Below are positions 35,501-41,342 of a stretch of DNA of 41,342 nt, in pieces. The translations under genes and the position numbers were made by a program. The notes beneath the pieces are model-generated. The model did not search any database. It was not told the DNA's origin and was given only the letters and a program-made list of their open reading frames with translations. Where the stretch lies: positions 1 to 41,342 of the IMG/VR virus record IMGVR_UViG_3300026521_000235; one strand, given 5' to 3'. Each line of letters starts with the position of its first letter. Positions within the stretch are counted from its first letter, which is position 1. This DNA comes from a virus.

Positions 35501-37281
35501 TTATATATGAACACTATGAAGTTCCTAAAGAATTTAGAGTTGTAAATAAAAAAGACTTGCTAAATAGTGTATATAATAAAGAATCTGGTTGGAAGATCTT
35601 AATTAAGCCTGAATCTAAGCAATATGGTGTTGTATATAGAGATAGACGAGACGAAACTGTACAAGATGGAGCAGGAACCACAATTAACTATTTGCAACAT
35701 GACATAATTGTACCTACAAATAAGATTATACCTAATGCTAAAAATTCTGTATCACTAAAAACAAATAAAGGTAAGTTCGAAAAGATTGTATTAACAAAAG
35801 AACAAAAAGAAGAGTTAGGATTGAGTACTAGTATTGGAGATGCTCTGTATAGAGCATATGGTAGGCTTATGGAAATAGAAGATACTCAAGCTGTAAGAGA
35901 TTTAATGATTAGTGAAACTATGACTAAATATATTGATACAGAAGTTGATGTTAGTGAATTTGATAAATCACTTAAAAAGATGAAAGTAGAAGATAGACCA
36001 TTGTTGTTGTCATTACCTAAAGGCTCTATACCTAAAGAGATACTTGAGGATAATGAACTTATTGGTACATACTATGAAGTTAGACCAAAAGTATCAAGAA
36101 TAGGTCAATTCAATGAGCATGTTGATTTGGTTAGAAAAGATTTTTCAGATATAGCATTAGGATATGAGGATCCAGTATTATTCGAACATAACGCTGTTCT
36201 TAGAAAATCAGCATATGCAATTAGACAAATGGTTAAGCTTACTAAGATACATTGGGCTGTAACTAATATTCCTAAGCTAATTGGTGATGTAACATCAAAT
36301 ACAGCTATATTGTTAGCATATGGTATGCCTATACAAGATATGCCTAAAAAGTTTCAAGATAATATAATTGAACTTAAAAAGTTTGAAAAATTAAGACTAA
36401 AACAGCTTGAACTTGAAGTTGCTAAATATGAAGGTAAAGATGTAGATAAGCAATTAAAAATAGTAAAAGATAAGATAGCTAAACACTCATATGGAATGAT
36501 GTTGCAAGAAGGAATGTTTGGTTCTCTATCGATAGAGGTTATGAATAAAGATGAATCTGTTATTTCTGGATTACAAAATGATATAGAGAACCTACTAAAT
36601 AAGTTTTTAAAGAAAGAAAATGGTAAGAAAACTGCACTAGCTAAAGCTATTAAGACGTTAGCTCAAAGTGGACCTGATTATCTTAATGTTGAGAATATTC
36701 TTGCATTTGCTGGTAAGAGTGCTAAGAATTTTAAAATGCTTGAAACTTTTGGTGAAGGATTAGAAGATGCTGGTAAAAGAATAAAAGTTAATAAAAAAGA
36801 AGATATAGCTAAATATATATCTGAGTTTTTAGCTACACCTGATAGTGCTTTAGTTAGATTTGGTTCTTCTACAATGCAAACAGTTGATATAATATCAAGA
36901 AAGATGTTACTTGATACCTTAATATCTCAAGGTAAATCTAAAAAAGAAGCTATACAAATAGCATTAGAATCTTTTGTTGATTATAAAATCAATATGCCTA
37001 AAGAGATGAAAGTATTGAGTGATTATGGTATCTTGTTATTCCCTGCATTCTGGACAAGAATACAAAAAGTAATTTTAGCTACATCAAAAGCCAATCCATC
37101 AGGTATATTCTTTGCATTATTAATGCAACGATTCCTTGAAGAACATCCTGAAACTATATTTGATAGTAATTTAATATATAAAGCATTTGGACAACATTTA
37201 AGTGGTAGCGGATTTGAATTTATAAACGGTATACCGCCAGTAGAGATTGGTACATTTTATCCGGCAGAACTGTTTGGATAG
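29539..37281 (+). CDS. Virion RNA polymerase (N4 gp50-like) with exonuclease and zincin domains
   Basis: 2580 aa. T7-type single-subunit polymerase motifs: A, DASASG (D658); B, RDMLKPITMVTNY (R749, K753, Y761), with the R+4 K, +12 Y spacing of T7 R627/K631/Y639 and N4 R666/K670/Y678; C, VHGIDSG (D1007). R499-R502 (RSTRYLP) may be the T-x-x-GR-like region. After the polymerase: a DEDDh exonuclease with VLDIEN (D1280, E1282), AYNGFKSDFNIL (D1400) and HDAKSD (H1471, D1476), then PHEYAHH (H1564, E1565, H1568), a zinc-protease motif. The rest is helical. GTG start with AAGGA overlapping the upstream TAA. Polymerase start and C-terminal length match N4 mini-vRNAP plus its C-terminal domain. Expected to be injected and to transcribe early genes. 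Confidence 0.88.
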   Translation: MSKIKNCKKVIELFIGNKIVKVKTDINSIDNSSGGSKPLAWNIQSIKEEHYFDLFSELDKTKQNEAKKDIRKIISHNKIVNKVDRYLKFSLNSKYNILFNDIIDEQKFNNLDDEKQAEYAIRVGSTMRAIGIAFNAIVNGVSADINIQKKLKLNKDEDEHTTSILTTEDGSRIVNTLNLYPAIGRQIAVATGYLVDSDPISNKNFYAQLGRTAVEALSNIKDNDGNPLIHILKDTNVINHEYRNLDGESISSDSTIIADGVTLDLNTLMKNSDKSASKEELNSMLNTGSFGSKTINKYRTFNNTFNASQAINTLTTPVNSQLNITNNYYTKTINKYLEDLKEWESLDEESQDKKKKPKKPSARFIRQFWTKDLGYSKDGKQGLGVPKTIENIMVDLSHRVARVNPVIDPLLQFMAEEFNNNQDEEPMVTLNQVYNKLGITDIKLKNAIFGAYNGSISPELKSSTAGKTISKETPLIELLSNYNRYKDGKEYIRELMMFRSTRYLPTSTALNEVSDKMSRAIVVGKRYKVERGSAAYFNIIESLVDEFTGSANATELEQREMIENKGINKALDALLDILGSIKNTKLDIKEQALLTAKLLKILAIGKIKIDGKVVDIDLNTKNVWEAFGALSGIYDIRTYNGNNNVRDSFYTTYRTKPDASASGVVLSLLQALGTDPENDKHIINILARMQLAKYENRELTEDEIYDDAYAILRHEIEKQYNNKIDGETEETVYEQLMPFVELGLFTSLRDMLKPITMVTNYEAGKDGASKSAANDMAEEIIKSFVRAKGSIKDRQKRLDFLLNIIKKQDPEFYKDNNIDEYSTIESSSSNNEAKLAQIEGFYTVINDFFADKDNGVTGKMYELLQEAFSPAVGKNKNAIKNMYYKIADVVHKTNKYYGYGNGKFIQYIIPAGSWLAITDSKLDSNGIELNHDHILYGKKHTEENLKAYVKGTDNYRKWYDSMIRKYGMPITSNRQVMLGYESDNPLLINKEQDNALIPIVSGVHGIDSGILQYAHIKTVAELESRIRILEDRLSVLDTGSKLYNNTESDIKNYKKALNSVSSDIYDASHGTAIYNEILEEEYQKATFEVSKKYDIQEQMALLYDSYAIKFEDTEDFGSADQIKSKLYDSKEATNYLDKTNQKVKTKKELIDKYIVNQGLDINYRLFGFNNEMISYNVDKDGVLRNDYRTNNENIKESNKKTDQAEKNTKTNKYIQVEEKSWTKNIPQDILDENKGLPTGSNDDVSESKKFGDDEISKFMKKHSIELSNAVLSGKPFVVLDIENTFSPDVKNNDIYNYDSSKGGQEKELLQLYAQKYKLNKRTGRLEKIGESIEMSYKPSNIEAYKEILSKEKYRDYNVYGIFDGKDYDYNAISNELIVKLGSLTEDKKIPLLAYNGFKSDFNILSSYDGVDKLLSDNFNVMDPRLLANYTLRRSKDKSKTYNKPDGSIVKTKERNQQYVANMLGINSESAHDAKSDVEALAKITSRLSKKMRDQYKNELFKNNKNKNFDKKLNNELDKILKKIYPDINLEYVDSIDDKIKGQADIANKTVLINGILASTDTLPHEYAHHYISMFIESPLVKEAIKKWGSEEALVQAIGEQVIKQKGEAYGWWKKFSKWVKDLFKNISKADKEELKNLLTDAFLENRDLGNRIDNTSGSENIKNQYEDEEYGEENTDYTEPKRPKKLAPQTLNEQMYYKYKKKNYTISDYSIIDESLFALNKNIRNGIGNIYENTAEPFINDKAKQAHEFMYQNFDIYKMQYDRATKYWESSSWISSIKGYLDPWGRFKNYDDLNKAITATINAASKRKQFEDTAIAKINKLLSKISQEDQKDIYYTFVQAPIFYLIKNNVLSKLINSDNVNSDIDTLIKEYESKISSYNRRSIKRISEFLSGNKEPQDGVAYNLDQLKYNDQEEKDLFGSLLALYTIKENQTSANENINKTGYENAFNLLKNNPKLATTIFDASTGIKSIHDSVYGMTKDQMLEKDNLIYEHYEVPKEFRVVNKKDLLNSVYNKESGWKILIKPESKQYGVVYRDRRDETVQDGAGTTINYLQHDIIVPTNKIIPNAKNSVSLKTNKGKFEKIVLTKEQKEELGLSTSIGDALYRAYGRLMEIEDTQAVRDLMISETMTKYIDTEVDVSEFDKSLKKMKVEDRPLLLSLPKGSIPKEILEDNELIGTYYEVRPKVSRIGQFNEHVDLVRKDFSDIALGYEDPVLFEHNAVLRKSAYAIRQMVKLTKIHWAVTNIPKLIGDVTSNTAILLAYGMPIQDMPKKFQDNIIELKKFEKLRLKQLELEVAKYEGKDVDKQLKIVKDKIAKHSYGMMLQEGMFGSLSIEVMNKDESVISGLQNDIENLLNKFLKKENGKKTALAKAIKTLAQSGPDYLNVENILAFAGKSAKNFKMLETFGEGLEDAGKRIKVNKKEDIAKYISEFLATPDSALVRFGSSTMQTVDIISRKMLLDTLISQGKSKKEAIQIALESFVDYKINMPKEMKVLSDYGILLFPAFWTRIQKVILATSKANPSGIFFALLMQRFLEEHPETIFDSNLIYKAFGQHLSGSGFEFINGIPPVEIGTFYPAELFG

Positions 37282-37434
37282 GATACAATAGAACCAGAAG
37301 GATAATTCTTTTTTTTGGTTCTTGTATAATGATGTAACTTAATAAAATACTTTATTGTAGCATTTTGATGTTATTCTATTTGTTTGTTTGCTCATATTGA
37401 ATCCTATTATGATGTGTAGTTTTTTTAATTTATT
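37282..37434. other. Intergenic gap between convergent blocks
   Basis: About 150 bases with the stem-loop above, a small AATAAA/TTTATT inverted repeat near 37340, and no supported gene. Confidence 0.5.
37283..37327 (+). terminator. Stem-loop at the end of the late operon
   Basis: ATACAA-TA-GAACCA (37283-37296) pairs with TGGTTC-TTGTAT (37316-37327) with two bulged bases. Inside, AGAA/TTCT and a T8 tract (37309-37316). The T tract lies within the loop side, so it is not a classical terminator; a convergent-end or RNA-end structure is likely. It is one of the AGAACC/GGTTCT inverted pairs. Confidence 0.5.
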
Positions 37435-37710
37435 TATTTCTTGAAGTAATACTGCTAATTTTATTCATTGTCTTAATTGCTTTAGCGTTTAACATACTTT
37501 TAGTAAAATTTATCTTGCTAAAAAAAATAATTTAATTCATCTTGAGTAACAGTATATGTGTCTTTTTCTTCTTACCATCTTCAAGCTTAATGATAGGTTT
37601 TGATGGAGTTTAACATACATCTTGAACATCTTTTTGCTCAACAAAACAGACTATTCGTCCTACTTCGTTTAACATTAAAAGCTTGTGCAGTTTTTACATT
37701 TAAAATTCAT
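37435..37710 (-). pseudogene. Decayed gene, formerly about 92 aa, Zn-ribbon-like start
   Basis: Read on the minus strand, ATG 37710 with AAGGAT upstream begins MNFKCKNCTSF, then meaningful fragments continue in other frames: EVGRIVCFVEQKDVQDV, SKPIIKLEDGKKKK, DTYTVTQDELNYFF and KINFTKSMLNAKAIKTMNK, ending at TAA. They are joined by changes at an A run (37566-37570), a T8 tract (37529-37536), an in-frame TAA near 37610 and a shift near 37670. It would follow the 263-aa gene by nine bases. Either a real decaying gene or sequence errors in homopolymers. Confidence 0.5.
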
Positions 37711-37719
37711 ATCAATCCT

Positions 37720-38511
37720 TTACAATTCTTTAATTTTTATATCCAAATTAGACAAACTTTCTTTGGCTTTTTTATATTGATTTATATATAGCGTGTCTAT
37801 GTAAGGAGCGTACTCTTTTATTTTTAATATGTACTCATTTTTTAGTTTGGTGGTAACTATTATTAGGTTTAATTTACCGTATTCTTTTATGAGTGAAGCT
37901 ATAAACTCTTTGGTTTTAGGGTGTTCACTTATAGTATCAAAAGCATATATTATGTTGGAATTAGATAAGTTTAAACCATAATCTTTTTCTCTTTTCGCTT
38001 TGTAAATTATATAGTAAAAATCATCATCTAAGATTGTTGAGTTTTCTACAATTAACAAATTTGATTTACCTCTCTGTAAAAACTTCTCTACCAAAGATGA
38101 ACTAAAATTTTCACATTTTATCCAATCTTCTTGTTTGCTCCACCATCCATCATTATCATTAATTATATCTTTTTCTGAAAACCAACCACCTACACTATTT
38201 ATATAAAGGGTGTGTCCACTTTTTAAAACATCAAGTTGATTTTGTTTACTTTCTCTCATAAGATTATCAAAATTAACTAAAATGTCTTGTAGTGTAATTT
38301 CATTAGAAATGTAAGGTTGAAGTTTTAGTAAACCACCTCCTGCTGTTTTAGCTATATTGTGTGATAATTGTTTATCATCTCTTTGGAGAATAATAGATAA
38401 GATACTTCTTATCTCTGAGTTTGTTAAATTATCCATATTCTCACTAAATAATAGATAATCTGCTAAATTATCTATTCTATACCACTCGTAGTCTTTGTGT
38501 TTGTAAATCAT
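37720..38511 (-). CDS. Hypothetical protein, 263 aa
   Basis: Acidic, soluble, mixed alpha/beta. The central part has strands alternating with helices (NLLIVENSTILDDDFYYIIY, then LNLIIVTTK), resembling a nucleotide-binding or Rossmann-like fold without a readable P-loop. GAGAAG lies before the ATG. It is the last intact gene of the minus-strand block. No family recognised. Confidence 0.7.
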   Translation of the reverse strand: MIYKHKDYEWYRIDNLADYLLFSENMDNLTNSEIRSILSIILQRDDKQLSHNIAKTAGGGLLKLQPYISNEITLQDILVNFDNLMRESKQNQLDVLKSGHTLYINSVGGWFSEKDIINDNDGWWSKQEDWIKCENFSSSLVEKFLQRGKSNLLIVENSTILDDDFYYIIYKAKREKDYGLNLSNSNIIYAFDTISEHPKTKEFIASLIKEYGKLNLIIVTTKLKNEYILKIKEYAPYIDTLYINQYKKAKESLSNLDIKIKEL

Positions 38512-38621
38512 TTTTGCTTCTCACTTCTTGATAACTTCATAAGAATCTAAACTTTCTATACTTCTATATCAAAAATATTGCTTAAGTATTTAATAATTTT
38601 TTTTGTTATACATTTTAGTTT

Positions 38622-38876
38622 TTATTCTACATCTTTAGGTTTTATTAGCCATTCTATAGTTTTTCTAAATGGTTTTATATCGTTAAACATGTCTACTAAC
38701 CAGACAAGAATTGCAAACAATGCAGTTAACCAGCTTCCTACCATAGTTACTACTGTTTCATAGTAATCAAATGAAGCTGAATACTGAAATTTTGTACCTA
38801 CTATTACTTTATTATAAAATATAACAAGTAATAAACTTACTATACATCCTATTAAATACCAATATAAATATATCAT
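38622..38876 (-). CDS. Small membrane protein, 84 aa
   Basis: Two transmembrane segments (about 2-22 and 43-65) with a short loop between (VIVGTKFQYSASFDYYE) and a basic C-terminal tail. AAAGGA precedes the ATG. In the minus-strand early or middle block; could be a host-takeover or superinfection-exclusion type membrane protein, but this is only a guess from form. Confidence 0.65.
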   Translation of the reverse strand: MIYLYWYLIGCIVSLLLVIFYNKVIVGTKFQYSASFDYYETVVTMVGSWLTALFAILVWLVDMFNDIKPFRKTIEWLIKPKDVE

Positions 38877-38896
38877 GTCATTTTTCCTTTATTTTT

Positions 38897-39382
38897 TTAT
38901 TTATTTTCTAATTCGTATATTCTTTTCTTAGAATAATCATAAAATCGTTTTGCTGCTGATATAGAATTATCAAATAATTCTTTATAGCTATTATATTTTT
39001 CTGGTTCTTTTTTCTTAATTACTATCATTTCTATAGCAAATTCAGGCAATGGTCCAATTGATAGCTTTTTTTTATTTGTGCATAATTTTTTAGCTATATC
39101 ATATGAATCTTCATTTAAAAGTTTTAATATCTCTAAAGCATATACATAATATGATACTTGAATTTCCATCTCTTTTTTTACAAAATCATCAGAACCAATA
39201 GATATTATTATATCAGATTGTTTTTGTGTTAATTTGTTTAGATTGTTAAATCTTTTTATTTCCCATATATATTTGTATATTTTATTTGTTTTCTTTTTAT
39301 CGTCTTTGAAGTCATTTTTACATGATTCAAAGTAATATAAAACAGTATTTAGCATTAATTTCATATGAGTATCTGTATTCAT
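38897..39382 (-). CDS. Hypothetical helical protein, 161 aa
   Basis: All-helical, Lys-rich soluble protein. GAGG nine bases before the ATG. The ATG follows the stop of the 74-aa gene directly, so both are probably co-translated. No domain recognised. Confidence 0.65.
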   Translation of the reverse strand: MNTDTHMKLMLNTVLYYFESCKNDFKDDKKKTNKIYKYIWEIKRFNNLNKLTQKQSDIIISIGSDDFVKKEMEIQVSYYVYALEILKLLNEDSYDIAKKLCTNKKKLSIGPLPEFAIEMIVIKKKEPEKYNSYKELFDNSISAAKRFYDYSKKRIYELENK

Positions 39383-39383
39383 T

Positions 39384-39608
39384 TTATTGTACCTCTATGT
39401 AATATATATTTTGTTTTAATAATTTTTTTAAATCTTCATACTCATCATATGTATCATCCATTTGATCGAGTAAATGACTTAAATTGTATTGTGCTGCTGT
39501 ACCATCTTTTTCAATCATTATTGGTGTTGTTTCTACTAGTAGTTTATAGAACTTATCTGAAATAACACTATCTATTACTGCTATTTTTATTACTGTATAA
39601 TCAATCAT
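39384..39608 (-). CDS. Hypothetical protein, 74 aa
   Basis: Small acidic protein starting MIDYTVIKIAVIDSV. AAAGGA is present eight or so bases before the ATG. It follows the small membrane gene by 17 bases and precedes the 161-aa gene without a gap. No family recognised. Confidence 0.65.
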   Translation of the reverse strand: MIDYTVIKIAVIDSVISDKFYKLLVETTPIMIEKDGTAAQYNLSHLLDQMDDTYDEYEDLKKLLKQNIYYIEVQ

Positions 39609-39625
39609 TTTTTTGTCCTTTTATT

Positions 39626-39760
39626 TTATTTTCTAATATCTTCTATTGCAAAATAAGCTATTACTCCGATTATAAATAGCCAAGGTACTGCTAAAAACAA
39701 TGATATACTTAAAGCTATAATAATAGCACCACTTATATTTAAGAATTTATTTATATCCAT
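39626..39760 (-). CDS. Small membrane protein, 44 aa
   Basis: MDINKFLNIS, then a hydrophobic stretch (about residues 11-38, SGAIIIALSISLFLAVPWLF with following IIGVIAYFA) and a charged end, EDIRK. AAAGGA lies eight bases before the ATG. Its first 10 bases overlap the end of the helicase gene and it precedes the 74-aa gene by 17 bases, consistent with the tight minus-strand operon. Single- or hairpin-spanning membrane peptide; function unknown. Confidence 0.65.
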   Translation of the reverse strand: MDINKFLNISGAIIIALSISLFLAVPWLFIIGVIAYFAIEDIRK

Positions 39761-41342
39761 CTATTATCCTTTTTGTTTATTTTATAATCTAGCATTTTTG
39801 CGTTAATTAAAACATGACTTGCTCTAGTACATGCTACATAGTACAATCTAATTTCTTCTAGTTCAGTCTCTGTTCTATTATCATGTTCTTTTTCTAATAT
39901 TTTTTCTATTGTTTTATTTAGATCATCATGAATATATACTTTGTAAAATTCTAAACCTTTGCTTGAATGGCTTGTTGTTAATGTTATTTTATGTTTTGTT
40001 TTGTCTTCTTTGCATTGTTTTGAATAAGCATATGCTTTAAATATTTCTTCTCTTGAATATGTTCCTATTATTGTTAATGCTGATTTTAAATCTATATCAT
40101 CATTATATTTTGATGCTATATATGACATATATGTTTCATATTCATTTTGTAGTGATTCATCAATATTCCACAAATCGACATCTTCTTGTAAATGTTTCCA
40201 TTGCTTTTGTCTAATTTCTCCACCTGGCTTTAGATACAATAAGATTAGAATAAGTTCAAAGATAGATTGTGGTTGTCTTGCTAGATTGAACTTTTCTCCA
40301 GTTTTCATTAGTTCAATCATAGAACCAATCATTGATGAGTTTGTTCTTGATATATATGCAACTGTTTTTTCTTGTTCTTCATCTGGCTCTACTCCTGAAA
40401 ATTTAAAGTTTTCATCATAGTGTACTTGCATAAACCTTTCTACTCTTTGTGCGATATCTTTTGAGCATCTAAATGATTGTGTTAATTCTAGCAATATTCC
40501 TTCGTTTTTCATCTCTTCAAATCCGTTTATTGTGCCATTAAATGAGTAAATCGTCTGACTAATGTCACCTACCATTATCTTTTTTTTTGCTTTTAACAAT
40601 TTGAATATTTCTAGTGTTACAGGATTAAGATCTCCACAATTATGAGATAGCACTTCGTTATATTCGTGTCCTAGGTTGATAAAATAATTATTATTATCTA
40701 CTACTTGCAAATCAAATACATCTATTTTCCTGTTTTGCTCTATTGATCGTATATATTGAGTCAAAAAAGTAAGCCTTTTATTATCCACTTCTCCTTCTCT
40801 GTCTTTATCTTTGTATGGTGTAGATAAAACTGTTTTATCGTTTAGTTTTTTTGATTCTAACCATTCAAACATGACCTCTTCATTTTCTGTGCTATAATCA
40901 ATACCATATAATTTATGGTTTGGTGTCGTAATTAATGTACCTCTTGATGTTGTTATTTTTATTGTATCTCTATTTTTATGCTTGACTACTGCACCAATCT
41001 CCCTATATTCTATTTTTTTTTCTTTTTCATTATAAGATTTTACTCTTGGCAATGCCGAACCATTTTGATACATTGCATACAACCATTCTATAGCAATCAA
41101 TCCTTTTTCTGTATCAATAATAGAAGAACCATCAATGCACTCGTCAAGCATTATTATATCTTGTTCTTCTAATTGTATTTTATTGTTTGCTAATAATATG
41201 TGAAACATTTTTAAGTATACTGCATGAGTTATATCTACTTCTCCTTTAAACATTTTACCTATATACTCTTTTGCTAATATTAGTATTTTTTTATTTACGC
41301 TATTCATCTTTTCTGCAAGTTCTTTGTTGTTAGATATAAAGT
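39751..41342 (-). CDS. SF1 (UvrD/FBH1-like) DNA helicase, partial, with mini-intein
   Basis: The frame is open to the window edge, so the N-terminus with Walker A is missing. Read in order: DITHAVYLKMF, like the FBH1-type region before motif II; Walker B IIMLDE, then CGDLNPVT after splicing; motif III IMVGDISQTIYSFNG; motif IV ELTQSFRCS; motif V TTSHSSKGLEF; motif VI RLYYVACTRA. These are all typical of UvrD/Rep-type 3'-5' helicases. ATG at 41307 is internal, since codons continue upstream. It is interrupted by a 167-aa intein. Likely a replication or recombination gene of the early or middle block. Confidence 0.9.
   Translation of the reverse strand, partial: FISNNKELAEKMNSVNKKILILAKEYIGKMFKGEVDITHAVYLKMFHILLANNKIQLEEQDIIMLDECIDGSSIIDTEKGLIAIEWLYAMYQNGSALPRVKSYNEKEKKIEYREIGAVVKHKNRDTIKITTSRGTLITTPNHKLYGIDYSTENEEVMFEWLESKKLNDKTVLSTPYKDKDREGEVDNKRLTFLTQYIRSIEQNRKIDVFDLQVVDNNNYFINLGHEYNEVLSHNCGDLNPVTLEIFKLLKAKKKIMVGDISQTIYSFNGTINGFEEMKNEGILLELTQSFRCSKDIAQRVERFMQVHYDENFKFSGVEPDEEQEKTVAYISRTNSSMIGSMIELMKTGEKFNLARQPQSIFELILILLYLKPGGEIRQKQWKHLQEDVDLWNIDESLQNEYETYMSYIASKYNDDIDLKSALTIIGTYSREEIFKAYAYSKQCKEDKTKHKITLTTSHSSKGLEFYKVYIHDDLNKTIEKILEKEHDNRTETELEEIRLYYVACTRASHVLINAKMLDYKINKKDNRWI
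40639..41139 (-). other. Mini-intein (167 aa) in the helicase
   Basis: Begins with Cys (codon 41139-41137), ends with His-Asn (40644-40639) and is followed by Cys, all splice residues being present. Block A CIDGSSIIDTEKGLIAIEW, block B GTLITTPNHKLY, block F-like KIDVFDLQVVDNNNYF and final EVLSHN are seen. No LAGLIDADG or other endonuclease motif, so homing ability has been lost or was never present. The insert lies between the Glu of the DE box and the following residue of Walker B. Confidence 0.92.

Noticed and set aside
37325-37330. TATAAT as a plus-strand promoter
   Set aside because: It is within the right arm of the stem-loop and no plus-strand gene follows.
37600-37791. 63-codon plus-strand frame
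   Set aside because: Antisense to the 263-aa gene and the decayed gene; starts without an SD and does not resemble a protein.
1-41342. CRISPR arrays, tRNA genes, insertion sequences
   Set aside because: No regularly spaced direct repeats, no cloverleaf with a GTTCGA-type arm outside coding sequence, and no transposase frames were seen.

Overview
The window is a piece of a low-GC (roughly 28% G+C, sampled by eye) tailed-phage genome of the N4 type (Schitoviridae-like podovirus). Three features support this: an N4-gp56-family major capsid protein, an N4-like portal upstream of it, and a very large virion protein at the end of the late block carrying single-subunit RNA polymerase motifs, as N4 gp50 (virion RNA polymerase, vRNAP) does. 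The i-spanin/o-spanin pair indicates a Gram-negative host. A+T-rich TATAAT promoters with poor -35 boxes would fit a low-GC host such as a campylobacterot, but the host is not proven.

Layout. (1) 1-7278 (+): end of an upstream gene, large terminase interrupted by an intein, two small virion or head-completion genes, and a 915-aa tail fibre. (2) 7291-9083 (+): further tail genes. (3) 9080-11318 (+): lysis module with membrane proteins, holin, overlapping spanins and a GH19 endolysin. (4) 11381-17143 (+): portal, two small proteins, putative scaffold and major capsid protein. (5) 17144-17510: structured non-coding gap. (6) 17512-25556 (+): seven internal or tail proteins, in the order expected opposite N4 gp55-gp51. 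(7) 25615-37281 (+): a 1304-aa protein and a 2580-aa protein, in the same frame and separated by one TAA codon; together they correspond in position and size to the single N4 vRNAP. (8) 37282-41342 (-): a convergent block with a decayed gene, small unknown and membrane proteins, and an SF1 helicase that carries a mini-intein and continues past the window.

How it works together: the plus-strand late genes build and fill the head, attach the tail and lyse the cell. The split vRNAP would be packaged, injected and used to transcribe early genes. The convergent minus-strand block is probably early or middle replication genes. The most unusual points are: the vRNAP split by one in-frame stop; an exonuclease-like and a metalloprotease-like domain in its C-terminal half; two inteins, each inside a Walker B motif of a different ATPase; a roughly ten-fold excess of the hexamer GGTTCT/AGAACC; and hairpin leaders that join promoter start regions to ribosome binding sites and start codons.
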